Part shown: positions 16,461 to 25,690 of the stretch, one piece after another | Layout of the letters: each line of letters begins with the position of its first letter | Position numbering within the stretch: position 1 is the first letter of the stretch | Assembly (NCBI GenBank): GCA_013821425.1 | Contig: JACDGV010000021.1 | Coordinates: 1 to 44,948, forward strand | Direction of reading: 5' to 3' | Length of the DNA: 44,948 nucleotides | DNA from: Nitrosospira sp. | Lineage (GTDB): Bacteria; Pseudomonadota; Gammaproteobacteria; Burkholderiales; Nitrosomonadaceae | Notes under the pieces: model-generated | Databases searched by the model: none | Told to the model about the DNA's origin: nothing | The model's input: only the letters and a program-made list of their open reading frames with translations | Translations under genes and position numbers: made by a program

Positions 16461-18277
16461 ATGCCTACATTCTCGGATTATTTGCAACCTCATCAAACCG
16501 CCGGGGCAGCGGTGGAGGAGGCTGAGGCGGCATTGCAGGTCCGGGTAGTTCACGCAGCGGTGAAGGGGCGCGCGAGGTTTCAGGTCAATGGCTTGTACCG
16601 TTGCGAGCCAGTCAGATTCAGAATCGAGTCGGGGCTGATTCGCGACGCCGGCATTAGTCAAGTTTCCGCGAATGTTCTCACCGGCCGCGTGTTGATTGTT
16701 TTCGATCCAACGCGGACGATTGAAGAAATTATGATTTTGGTGGAGACCCTCGCGGGGCCGCCTGATTCAGCTTCCGCGCAGCGTTTCGTCGTCGATCTTC
16801 ATCCCCTGCAACCCTCGAAGCCGGTTGCCTCTGCTGGCGCCAACCCAGCTTCTGCGCAAGGAGGGACACCTTGGCACGGGCTGCCAGGCAAAACCGTTTT
16901 GGCGTCCCTGGAAACTTCTAAAGAGTGCTGCCTCAGCGAGGCTTCCGTCCAGTTGAAACTGCGGCGTTTTGGTGCCAACACCCTGCCGCAGACCCCGCCC
17001 CGTTCCGGGCTAAGCATTTTTTTGGGCCACTTCAAAAGCCTGCCGGTACTTTTACTGGGTGCCTCGGCCGTACTTTCCGCCGCAACCGGGGGGCTAGCCG
17101 AGGCCATTGTGATCCTCGGAGTGGTTCTGATCAACGCCGGCACTGGCTATGTCACCGAGGCCAAGGCGGAGCGCACGATTAATGCATTGGGAGAAGTCAC
17201 CCACCGGGACGCCACTGTAATCCGCGATGGCCAGTTCGGCGAAGCGAATATTGAAGCCCTTGTCCCGGGCGACATCCTGGTGCTGTCGCCCGGGGATCGG
17301 GTGGCTGCCGATGCCCGGTTGCTGGAGTCGCGCAATTTGATGGTAGATGAGTCTTCGCTCACCGGAGAAAGCCTGCCGGTGATCAAGAGGGTGGAGCCGC
17401 TGGACAGGGGGGACGTGGCACTGGCGGACCGGTCCAATATGGTCTACAAAGGCTCGGCGGTAACCGGGGAAGCGGACTCGCAGTGGTGGTGGCGACTGGC
17501 CGCTATACTGAAATCGGCGCGATCCAGCTGCTCGTGGGTGAAACCAGGCCGCCAGAAACCCCGATGCAACGGCAGCTCGGCACCTTGGGTAACCAAATGG
17601 TGCTGCTCTCCATTGGTATCTGCGGGGCGGTGTTTCTGATTGGGCTGGCCCGGGGATACGGCTGGCTGCAGATGCTGAAGACTTCGGTATCCCTTGCCGT
17701 CGCGGCGGTGCCGGAAGGCCTGCCCACCGTGGCTACGACCACCCTCGCGCTTGGCATCCGCAACATGCGGCGCCACCGCGTGCTGGTGCGGCACCTCGAC
17801 GCGGTGGAGGCTTTGGGAGCGATGCAAGTGATCTGTCTGGACAAGACAGGCACTCTCACCCTAAACCGAATGGCAGTCCTGGCGGTAAACAGCGGCGGGC
17901 GTCGCATCACCCTGGCCAACGACATGTTCTACGATGACGGGGTGAGAATAAACCCCTACCAGAGCGAGGAATTGCTGCGTCTGATGCACGTGGCGGTCCT
18001 GTGCAACGAAACGCAGGTGAATGGTGTGGAGGGCAGCTATGAGCTCAAGGGTTCAGCGACCGAAAGTGCGCTGGTACATTTGGCTCTCGTCGCTGGCGTC
18101 CCCGTGGGCGGGCTGCGGCGGCAGTATCCCAGGGTGCAGGTAGAATACCGCGCTGAGAAGCAAAACTACATGCGCACCATGCACGCGACGGAAGGCGGCA
18201 TCAAGCTCGTGGCGGTCAAGGGTAGTCCGTCCGAAGTGCTGGAGATGTGCAGTTGGTGGATTAAAGAGTATTTATAG
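16461..18277 (+). pseudogene. Cation-transporting P-type ATPase, frameshifted and C-terminally truncated
   Basis: The N-terminus has a metal-associated-like domain (RVVHAAVKGRARFQVNGLYR), then the P-type core: actuator loop (MVDESSLTGESLPVI), membrane helix with the ion-site VPEGLP, and CLDKTGTLTLNRM with the phosphorylated Asp. Two lesions are visible. A G is missing from the G4 run at 17466-17469; restoring it gives the expected VTGGSGLAVVVATGRYTEIG. The protein also stops at 18277 after SEVLEMCSWWIKEYL, so the hinge GDGxND motif and the last membrane helices are absent. It cannot work as a pump. The single-base gap could be a sequencing error, but the truncation is not explained that way. 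Confidence 0.85.
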
Positions 18278-18695
18278 CCAAGGCTGTCTGAAATACAAGG
18301 TTTGTCATAAAAAATTCACAAAACTGTAAAATCAACGAATTTTCATAGGGCTCGAAGCCTGGTTTTTACGGGGTTCGCCGGTTTGTCGTTCGTCACTAAC
18401 AGCATCGGGCATACCTTCTTGCATCAGTACTGACGCCGCTGGACATTGGTTGGCGGAGCCCCGCCCGTTCGCGCACATTCACCGCATCGGTGCGGTTTTT
18501 TATCATTTTGGTAAATGCGAAGTCTGGTTTGAGGCACAAATATCTTGACTGCCCCGATAGGGAAAGTGTACTTTCAGTTTCACATACAGGCAAAAAGCGC
18601 AGTCAGCAAGTGGATTCGAAAGTCCTATCCCTGAAAACACGTGGTACGGACGGAGCACCTCAGCCCGACTAACTTCGAAGCACGACCTAAGCCCC
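18278..18695. other. Non-coding stretch after the ATPase remnant
   Basis: No convincing gene. It contains the terminator at 18482-18501 and AT-rich sequence right after the broken ATPase, presumably the scar of the deletion that removed its 3' end. Confidence 0.5.
18482..18501 (+). terminator. Terminator-like hairpin
   Basis: CCGCA and TGCGG form a 5-bp stem around TCGG, followed by a run of T. It is a plus-strand terminator, possibly the original one of the transcription unit containing the ATPase. Confidence 0.55.
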
Positions 18696-19928
18696 ATGGA
18701 GTCTTCTTCCGCCGGAAACCGGACGCGGCGGCTCGCGACCGGGTTGCTGCTCGGGATGCTCGCTGTTCTCGTTCTCGCCAACGTGTTCCTTTCAGCCCAT
18801 CCGTTGATCGGCTACCTTCGCGCCTTTGCCGAGGCGGCGGTGGTAGGTGCCCTGGCTGACTGGTTTGCGGTAACCGCCTTATTCCGCCAACCGCTGGGCC
18901 TGCCGATCCCCCACACCGGCATTGTTCCCCGCAACAAGGAACGTATCGGCGAATCGTTAGGACGTTTTGTCGAGCTTAATTTCGCCTCCCCGGAAGTGGT
19001 CTCGTCCAAATTGACGGGCGTAGATATGTCGGGCAATCTCGCCCGATGGTTATCGGCTCCGGAGCGTGCCGACGTGTTTGCGGATCATGTGACCCGCCTC
19101 GTCCCCGAGCTGCTGGATTCAGTTGGCGATCATGATGTGCGACGCTTTGTTTCCGGCAGCCTGGCGAACCGGGCCGAACGCATTGATCTTGGGCCGCTCC
19201 TTGGAGAGGCCGTAGCGATGCTCACCGCGGAGAAGCGGCATCAGGTATTGCTGGACAAGATGTTGCGTGAAGCTGATGACTACATCACCGCCAATGAACC
19301 CCGCATTCGCCAGCACGTGCGCGAGAACACGGCCTGGCTTTGGCAGCGGCTTTCGATGGACGAGAAGGTCGCCGACAGCGTGGTGGCAGTGCTGCGAGAA
19401 GCCTTTGCGGAGATAGGGCGCGAACCCGCCCACCCGCTACGTCTCAGGCTTGATGAGGCCATCGAGAAGCTGGCATCGGAGCTGGCTACTTCTCCGGAGT
19501 ACCGGGAGCAGATTGCTGCACACATGCGCAAGCTCCTGGACCATCCGGCGCTGCGTAACTATGCCGCGGGTGTATGGCGCGACCTTCGCGGCAGTCTGCG
19601 GGAGGACGCGCAAAGCGCAGACTCGGTGCTGAAAGCGTGGCTGCGGGAGATGATACAAGCCGCCACCCAGGCATTGCTGTGCAACGAGGAGCTGCGCAGC
19701 CAGCTAAATGGGTGGATGCATGACGTAGTAGTGGAGGTGGTGCAAGCTCACCAACGCGATGTTGGCTCGCTCATTACAGATACTGTACGTGCTTGGGATA
19801 CCGAAACGGTCACACGCCGGATCGAGGGGCAAGTGGGCGAAGACCTCCAGTATATTCGGATCAACGGCACCTTGATCGGGGGGCTGGTTGGACTTGCGAT
19901 TTATACCGTGTCGCATGCTTTCCACTAA
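18696..19928 (+). CDS. DUF445 family membrane protein
   Basis: 410 residues. An N-terminal membrane helix (LLLGMLAVLVLANVFLSA) is followed by the DUF445 signature AFAEAAVVGALADWFAVTAL with FRQPLGLPIPHTGIVPRNK. A long helical soluble part comes next, and a C-terminal hydrophobic segment (NGTLIGGLVGLAIYTVSHAF). This resembles E. coli YjiN; the family has no settled function. It appears to be a single-gene unit with a weak ribosome binding site. The gene order gives no functional clue. Confidence 0.85.
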   Translation: MESSSAGNRTRRLATGLLLGMLAVLVLANVFLSAHPLIGYLRAFAEAAVVGALADWFAVTALFRQPLGLPIPHTGIVPRNKERIGESLGRFVELNFASPEVVSSKLTGVDMSGNLARWLSAPERADVFADHVTRLVPELLDSVGDHDVRRFVSGSLANRAERIDLGPLLGEAVAMLTAEKRHQVLLDKMLREADDYITANEPRIRQHVRENTAWLWQRLSMDEKVADSVVAVLREAFAEIGREPAHPLRLRLDEAIEKLASELATSPEYREQIAAHMRKLLDHPALRNYAAGVWRDLRGSLREDAQSADSVLKAWLREMIQAATQALLCNEELRSQLNGWMHDVVVEVVQAHQRDVGSLITDTVRAWDTETVTRRIEGQVGEDLQYIRINGTLIGGLVGLAIYTVSHAFH

Positions 19929-20020
19929 GGCGCCGACAACTGTAACAGGATGACGGGTGAAAATGAGAAAGAATGGACTTGTCATTGCTGCGCTGACGCA
20001 GCCGACGTATCGGGCTCCCT

Positions 20021-21541
20021 CTAGTTTCTATCCAGCTTGCGGTACTGCACTGCCTCGGCTATATGCATACTGGTTATTTCTTCGCTTGCTGTCATATCGG
20101 CAATGGTCCGCGCCAGTTTCAGGACCCGATGATAAGCGCGTGCGGAAAAATTGAGGCGCGTAATGGCTTGCCTGAGCAGATTCTCCCCCACGTTATCCGG
20201 GACACAGTATTTGTCTATATCCTTTACTGTCAGCCGTGCGTTGGCCCTGCCCTGCCGTGCCAGTTGCCTTTGATATGCTGCCTCAACCCGTTGTCTGATC
20301 GCATCGCTTGATTCGCCCTGCGCCTGCCGCATCAAGTCTTGCTCGGAAGCGGCGGGCACTTCGATTTGTATGTCGATGCGATCCAGCAGGGGGCCGGATA
20401 TTTTGCTGCGGTAACGTGCCACCTGGTCCGGCGTGCAGCGGCACTTTCCGCTGTGATGCCCGAGGTAGCCGCAAGGGCATGGGTTCATCGCGGCGACCAG
20501 CTGGAACCGGGCGGGGAAATCCGCCTGCCGTGCCGCGCGGGATATAGTGATACGTCCCGACTCCAGAGGTTCGCGCAGTACTTCCAGCACCTTGCGATCG
20601 AATTCCGGCAGCTCGTCCAGAAACAACACTCCGTTCATCGCCAGCGAAATCTCGCCGGGGCGCGGGTTGCTGCCGCCGCCAACGAGAGCAACACCCGAGG
20701 CGGTATGGTGAGGCGACCGGTAGGGGCGCCGTTTCCAGCTTGCAACGTTGAAGCCGCCGCTGCTCAACGATTGCATCGCCGCCGATTCAAGCGCTTCTTC
20801 TTCGGTCATGGATGGCAGAATACCGGGGAGGCGCGCCGCCAGCATGGATTTTCCCGTACCCGGAGGACCCACCATCAATACGCTATGGCCGCCTGCCGCC
20901 GCAATTTCCAGCCCTCGCTTTACATGGCCCTGTCCTTTCACGTCTTCCATGCCGGGATAGGCGGAGCCGTCCGCGGCGGTATCACTATTCGTGGCTGACG
21001 CGGCATCGACAGTGTAGAGGTGCAATGGCTCCCGCCCGGAAAGATGCGCGCAAATTTGCAGCAACGATTTCGCCGGATACACCGCCGCTTCCTTGACCAG
21101 TGCCGCTTCTGGAGCATTTTGCTGGGGCAGCACGAAACTGCGCCCCGAGCGCGACGCCCCGTAAGTCATAGCCAGCGCCCCGCGGATTGAGCGCAGCTCT
21201 CCCGTCAGGGCAAGTTCTCCCGCCCACTCATATCTGTCAAGCTTGTCCGAGGGGATTTGTCCCGTTGCGGCGAGGATACCCAACGCGATCGGCAGATCGA
21301 AGCGGCCGCTTTCCTTGGGCAAATCGGCGGGAGCGAGATTCACTGTGATGCGCCGGGCAGGAAATTCGAACTGCGCGTTTTGAAGCGCTGCCCGCACCCT
21401 GTCCTTGCTCTCCTTCACCTCCGCCTCCGGCAGTCCGACAATGGTGAAGCTGGGCAGGCCGTTGGCAATATGCGCTTCCACGGTCACCAGTGGAGCGTCC
21501 ATGCCCGAGATAGCGCGGCTATAAAGAATTGCTAACGGCAC
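20021..21541 (-). CDS. comM: ComM/YifB family AAA+ ATPase
   Basis: 506 residues from a GTG, giving MPLAILYSRAISGMDAPLVT, the standard ComM beginning. It has an N-terminal Lon-protease-like (ChlI) domain, then Walker A GPPGTGKS and Walker B LFLDELPEF, then a cysteine cluster (NPCPCGYLGHHSGKCRC) and the C-terminal Mg-chelatase domain. In competent bacteria ComM is a branch-migration helicase that extends recombination of incoming DNA. It lies 112 bp downstream of ubiK on the same strand. Confidence 0.93.
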   Translation of the reverse strand: MPLAILYSRAISGMDAPLVTVEAHIANGLPSFTIVGLPEAEVKESKDRVRAALQNAQFEFPARRITVNLAPADLPKESGRFDLPIALGILAATGQIPSDKLDRYEWAGELALTGELRSIRGALAMTYGASRSGRSFVLPQQNAPEAALVKEAAVYPAKSLLQICAHLSGREPLHLYTVDAASATNSDTAADGSAYPGMEDVKGQGHVKRGLEIAAAGGHSVLMVGPPGTGKSMLAARLPGILPSMTEEEALESAAMQSLSSGGFNVASWKRRPYRSPHHTASGVALVGGGSNPRPGEISLAMNGVLFLDELPEFDRKVLEVLREPLESGRITISRAARQADFPARFQLVAAMNPCPCGYLGHHSGKCRCTPDQVARYRSKISGPLLDRIDIQIEVPAASEQDLMRQAQGESSDAIRQRVEAAYQRQLARQGRANARLTVKDIDKYCVPDNVGENLLRQAITRLNFSARAYHRVLKLARTIADMTASEEITSMHIAEAVQYRKLDRN

Positions 21542-21653
21542 AAAAATTCTAAACTTGGCAGCATGGCCTCAACGGGAGTCCATGCGTGCGGAATTCCCTA
21601 TTTCTCCACCTACGGCTTTCGGCGCCGGCATTCTTATTCCCGGCTTTTCCCCG

Positions 21654-21956
21654 TTATTCCGTCTCCGACAGATCATCCAAGGTTTCCGGTGGAACATCCA
21701 GGGTGTCGGAAAACGGTTCCGTCCTCGCCGCGGTTTCCAGCGCGACGACGCGGCCTTCCAGGCCCGTCAATAACTCCCGTGTACGTTTCAGTACTTCCTG
21801 CTGCACCTCGAACTCTTCGCGCGTGACCAGGTCCAGCCGGGTGAATATCCCCCCCAGCATAACCCGCAGGTTCTTCTCCACGTCCTTCACCGGACTTTGC
21901 GCCAGCAGTTCGTTGACCTTGGTTACGACTTCGTCCACCACTTTTTGGTTGAGCAT
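21654..21956 (-). CDS. ubiK: Ubiquinone biosynthesis accessory factor UbiK
   Basis: 100 residues beginning MLNQKVVDEVVTKVNELLAQ, chosen because GGGAGAT lies just upstream; a longer frame to 22046 adds an atypical N-terminus. The body is LxxxLGGIFTRLDLVTREEFEVQQEVL with a C-terminal coiled coil (RELLTGLEGRVVALE), as in the YqiC/DUF526 family. UbiK works with UbiJ in the soluble complex that modifies the ubiquinone ring; a ring hydroxylase gene lies 4 kb away. It is divergent from amgK. Confidence 0.88.
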   Translation of the reverse strand: MLNQKVVDEVVTKVNELLAQSPVKDVEKNLRVMLGGIFTRLDLVTREEFEVQQEVLKRTRELLTGLEGRVVALETAARTEPFSDTLDVPPETLDDLSETE

Positions 21957-22053
21957 GATTATCTCCCATGGTTTCTGCTCCGTCACCCGGGCGGATGAGG
22001 AGTGATGCATACATGTTAAAATCTCATACTTCGGCAAAATAGGCAATCAGCGG

Positions 22054-23079
22054 ATGTTTATGGAACGTCTCGTTCTTCTGGAAAACTGGATCAGGGCGCA
22101 GTTCCCTGCCAGGACATTTACGTTATCTCCCGCCTCCGCGGATGCGAGTTTCCGCCGCTATTTCCGCGTAATTTTCAGCAATGAGACATTGATTGCGATG
22201 GACGCGCCGCCGCAGCAGGAGGATTGCGGCCCTTTTCTGCATGTGGCCGAATTGTTTGCGGCGGCGGAAGTGCATGTGCCCGCGGTCCTGAAGCAGGATC
22301 TGGGGCAGGGTTTTCTTCTGCTTTCCGATCTAGGAAGTACCACCTATCTTCAGGCGCTAAATGAGGGACGCGGCCCAGCAAGCGATGAGGCGTCTCATCT
22401 TTATCGCGACGCGGTAGCCGCGCTTCTCAAAATCCAGCTTGCGAGCTGCCCCGACGTATTGCCGGAATACAACGAAGCGCTGCTATTGCGGGAATTGAAT
22501 CTTTTTCCGGAATGGTACCTGGCCAGGCATCTTCGGGTACTGCCGGACGACCGGCAGAAAGCGGAACTTGCGGATGCCTTCCAACGGATTGTGCAGAACA
22601 ACTTGGCTCAACCCAGGGTGTTCGTGCATCGCGACTACCATTCGCGTAACCTGATGGTTGCCAGCCCTAATCCCGGGATTGTCGATTTTCAGGATGCGGT
22701 ATATGGTCCGATTACTTACGATCTGGTGTCGCTATTCAAGGACGCCTACATACGCTGGGACGAGGAGCGTGTGCTGGACTGGCTTATTCGCTATTGGGAG
22801 CAGGCGCAAAAACTCGGGTTGCCGGTGGCCCCCGATTTTGCGGATTTCTATCGTGATTTCGAATGGATGGGCGTGCAGCGCCATCTCAAGGTACTGGGCA
22901 TATTCGCGCGCCTCAATTATCGCGATGGGAAGAGCGCCTACCTGCGCAATATGCCGCTGGTGGAGGAGTATTTGCGCCGGACATGCGAGCGCCACCGCGC
23001 ACTTCATCCCCTGCTGGTGCTACTGGATGAGTGGGAAGTCAATAAGCCGCGGGAAGCGAATATTGGCTACACCTTCTGA
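22054..23079 (+). CDS. amgK: N-acetylmuramate/N-acetylglucosamine kinase (AmgK type)
   Basis: 341 residues with the aminoglycoside-phosphotransferase fold: N-terminal SPASADASFRRYFRV, catalytic loop VFVHRDYHSRNLMV and metal-binding GIVDFQDAVYGP. In the MurU salvage route, AmgK phosphorylates the anomeric position of sugars recovered from peptidoglycan and the next gene adds UMP. The pair amgK-murU directly adjacent on one strand supports this assignment over a generic phosphotransferase. A second ATG at 22060 is possible as start. Confidence 0.88.
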   Translation: MFMERLVLLENWIRAQFPARTFTLSPASADASFRRYFRVIFSNETLIAMDAPPQQEDCGPFLHVAELFAAAEVHVPAVLKQDLGQGFLLLSDLGSTTYLQALNEGRGPASDEASHLYRDAVAALLKIQLASCPDVLPEYNEALLLRELNLFPEWYLARHLRVLPDDRQKAELADAFQRIVQNNLAQPRVFVHRDYHSRNLMVASPNPGIVDFQDAVYGPITYDLVSLFKDAYIRWDEERVLDWLIRYWEQAQKLGLPVAPDFADFYRDFEWMGVQRHLKVLGIFARLNYRDGKSAYLRNMPLVEEYLRRTCERHRALHPLLVLLDEWEVNKPREANIGYTF

Positions 23080-23104
23080 CGCCGTACCGTTCAGGTTCAG
23101 GGCC

Positions 23105-23833
23105 ATGATTCTGGCAGCCGGGCGCGGCGAGCGCATGCGCCCTTTGACCGACAGCTTGCCCAAGGCGTTGCTGCGAGTGGGGGGCAAGGCGCTGATCGAA
23201 TACCACCTGGAAAATCTCGCGCGCGCCGGTTTCACTGACGTTGTCATCAACCATGCTCATCTGGGAAGCATGATCGAGTCCGCACTGGGCAATGGTGAAC
23301 GTTATGGCATCACCATCCATTATTCGCGTGAGCCGGCGGCGCTGGAAACCGCTGGCGGCATTGTCCAGGCACTGCCCATTCTGGCGCGTGAGCGGGGGGA
23401 TAACGCGCCGGAGCCGCCTTTCCTGGCGATCAATGCCGACATTTATTGCGAAATAAATTTTTCCACGCTGGTTCCGGTGTTGCAGCAGATGCAAGCAAAC
23501 CCCGGCGAGGATCTGGTGCACCTGGTACTGGTCGACAACCCGCCCCATCATCCGGATGGAGATTTTGTTCTGAACTCGGGAAGAGTGGCCCTGTCGGAAA
23601 AAAACACGTTGACTTTTAGCGGAATTGGCATCTACCAGGCAAAGTTTTTCAAGGATGTTGTGCCTGGTTCCGTGTCACGGCTTGCTCCATTGTTGCGCCA
23701 GGCGATCGCGACCGGAAAAGTGGGTGGACAACATTATGGAGGAGCATGGGTAGACGTAGGCACGCCGGAACGCCTTCGGCTGATCGACCTCCGGCTAAAA
23801 GGAGCCATGCCGCATACGGTACATTTCCCATAG
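23105..23833 (+). CDS. murU: N-acetylmuramate 1-phosphate uridylyltransferase (MurU)
   Basis: 242 residues with the sugar-nucleotidyltransferase signature MILAAGRGERMRPLTDSLPK, then AINADIY with metal-binding Asp and a C-terminal WVDVGTPERL. Makes UDP-MurNAc from MurNAc 1-phosphate, bypassing de novo synthesis. The ATG at 23105 begins directly at the motif; an in-frame TTG at 23063, overlapping amgK, would add 14 residues and is an alternative start. Confidence 0.88.
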   Translation: MILAAGRGERMRPLTDSLPKALLRVGGKALIEYHLENLARAGFTDVVINHAHLGSMIESALGNGERYGITIHYSREPAALETAGGIVQALPILARERGDNAPEPPFLAINADIYCEINFSTLVPVLQQMQANPGEDLVHLVLVDNPPHHPDGDFVLNSGRVALSEKNTLTFSGIGIYQAKFFKDVVPGSVSRLAPLLRQAIATGKVGGQHYGGAWVDVGTPERLRLIDLRLKGAMPHTVHFP

Positions 23834-23906
23834 GGATGCGGTGCGGCGAAACGCAGCCCACCAAATTGACTTTGCGTTATCCGCCAAATACTGTAAAAAT
23901 CCTCAG

Positions 23907-25226
23907 ATGATCCCCATCAAATCCTTCAGCGAGCGGCGGCGGCTTTTGGCGTCGCAAATGCAGAAGGGCGTCGCCGTCATTCCCACCGCAGCGGAGCAGC
24001 TGCGGAATGGCGATGCGCATTTCCCCTTTCGCTTCGATAGTTATTTTTATTACCTTACGGGCTTTCGCGAGCCGGAGGCGGTCCTTGTGATCGTGGCGGA
24101 TTCCGATGGGGGCGGGTCAAGACATATTCTGTTCTGCCGTGAGAAAGATACCGAGCGCGAAATCTGGGATGGTTTTCGGTATGGCCCGGATGCCGCGCGG
24201 GAAGTATTCAAAGTCGATGAGGCATACTCTATCGCCGGACTGGACGAAATGCTGCCTGAATTATTGGCGGACCAGCCCGCGGTGTATTGTCTGTTGGGCA
24301 ATGACGCGGCGTGGGATGCGCGCGTGATCGGGTGGATTAACCGCGTGCGTCAACAGTCGCGCTCCGGCATCACCGTGCCTGCCGAAATTCGCGACCTCCG
24401 GTTTCTGCTGGATGAGATGCGCCTGTTCAAGAGCAGAGAAGAGCTTCAAGTCATGCGCCGTGCCGCAAGGATTTCAGGCGACGCACATCGGCGCGCCATG
24501 CAGAAAACCCGTCCAGGCATGAGCGAATATGAAGTGGAAGCCGAACTGCTGTGCGAGTTCCGACGCCATGGCGCCCAGGCGCCCGCCTATACCCCCATTG
24601 TCGCCGGCGGCGCTAACGCCTGTGTTTTACACTACGTGGAGAACAATGCCCGGCTGAACGTCGGAGACTTGCTGCTGATCGATGCCGGCTGCGAACTGGA
24701 TGGTTACGCTGCCGACATTACGCGCACGTTTCCGGTTGATGGCAAATTCAGTTCGGCGCAAAGCGATTTATATCAATTGGTACTGGCTGCGCAGGCAGCG
24801 GCGATAAACGAGGTAAGGCCCGGCAATTCCTGGGATGCGCCGCATTCGGCGGCAGTTCGTGTGCTGGCGCAGGGATTCATCGATTTGGGTCTGTGCCTTG
24901 GCAGCGTGGATAAGGTTATCGGGTCGGGCGACTACAAGAGGTTTTACATGCACCGCACCGGGCACTGGCTGGGGCTGGATGTTCACGATGCAGGCGAATA
25001 CAAGCAAGGCGGGGAATGGCGGCCACTGCAGCCGGGAATGACTTTGACAGTGGAACCCGGGTGCTACGTGAGTCCGGCGGATAACGTGCCTCCGCACTTC
25101 TGGAATATGGGCGTGCGCATTGAAGACGATGTGGCGGTAACGGAGACCGGATGTGAAGTATTGACATCGGCTGCTCCGAAAACGGTGGCGGAGATCGAGG
25201 AACTGATGCAGCACCGGGGAAAATAA
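23907..25226 (+). CDS. pepP: Xaa-Pro aminopeptidase (PepP)
   Basis: 439 residues, like E. coli PepP. An N-terminal creatinase-like domain (RFDSYFYYLTGFREPEAVL) is followed by the pita-bread metallopeptidase domain. That domain has LLIDAGCELDGYAADITRTF (two metal Asp), HRTGHWLGLDVHD (His), LTVEPGCYV and GVRIEDDVAVT (Glu residues). Removes N-terminal residues that precede proline. ATG 23907 matches the family N-terminus. The stop overlaps the start of the next gene by one base. Confidence 0.93.
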   Translation: MIPIKSFSERRRLLASQMQKGVAVIPTAAEQLRNGDAHFPFRFDSYFYYLTGFREPEAVLVIVADSDGGGSRHILFCREKDTEREIWDGFRYGPDAAREVFKVDEAYSIAGLDEMLPELLADQPAVYCLLGNDAAWDARVIGWINRVRQQSRSGITVPAEIRDLRFLLDEMRLFKSREELQVMRRAARISGDAHRRAMQKTRPGMSEYEVEAELLCEFRRHGAQAPAYTPIVAGGANACVLHYVENNARLNVGDLLLIDAGCELDGYAADITRTFPVDGKFSSAQSDLYQLVLAAQAAAINEVRPGNSWDAPHSAAVRVLAQGFIDLGLCLGSVDKVIGSGDYKRFYMHRTGHWLGLDVHDAGEYKQGGEWRPLQPGMTLTVEPGCYVSPADNVPPHFWNMGVRIEDDVAVTETGCEVLTSAAPKTVAEIEELMQHRGK

Positions 25227-25654
25227 TGGACGAGAATAACCGGATAGTCATCAAACGCATATCCCGGGATAAGCAAAGCGGCGCACCGGAAGAAGAGGTG
25301 CACGTCTTTCGTACGAGCGGCAGCGGCTCCGGTGTCCGGTGGCTTGTTTACCTGCTCTTTGTTCCGGTGTTCATTATCATGGTGGTTTTGGGCATTTTCT
25401 TTTTTACCGCATTTCTTGCACTATTCGCGGTGGTTGCTGTTGGTCTGGGATTGCGGTTGTGGTGGTTGCGCCGCAAGTTGCGCAAATCCGCGGAAGCGGC
25501 GCAGGGGGAACAGGGGGAATATGTTGTCATCGAAGATGCTGAAATTGTCGAGGAAAGTACTCACAGGCGCACCAGGCCGACCGAACGGACCGAATCGAGC
25601 GAGCCGACCGAGCCGACCGAGCCGACCGATAAGAGTTCTCATGACCGGCAATAG
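25226..25654 (+). CDS. Hypothetical single-pass or hairpin membrane protein
   Basis: 142 residues. A polar N-terminus is followed by a long hydrophobic region (WLVYLLFVPVFIIMVVLGIF through ALFAVVAVGLGLRLWW), probably two helices. A basic stretch comes next, then a low-complexity tail of Pro-Thr-Glu units (SSEPTEPTEPTD). It is translationally coupled to pepP through TAATG and precedes ubiH. No family recognised. Similar small membrane proteins sit between pepP and ubiH in related genomes as far as I recall, but this was not checked. Confidence 0.7.
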   Translation: MDENNRIVIKRISRDKQSGAPEEEVHVFRTSGSGSGVRWLVYLLFVPVFIIMVVLGIFFFTAFLALFAVVAVGLGLRLWWLRRKLRKSAEAAQGEQGEYVVIEDAEIVEESTHRRTRPTERTESSEPTEPTEPTDKSSHDRQ

Positions 25655-25690
25655 CGCGGCGGGGAACGGCCAGGCGATGGGACCGGCAGC

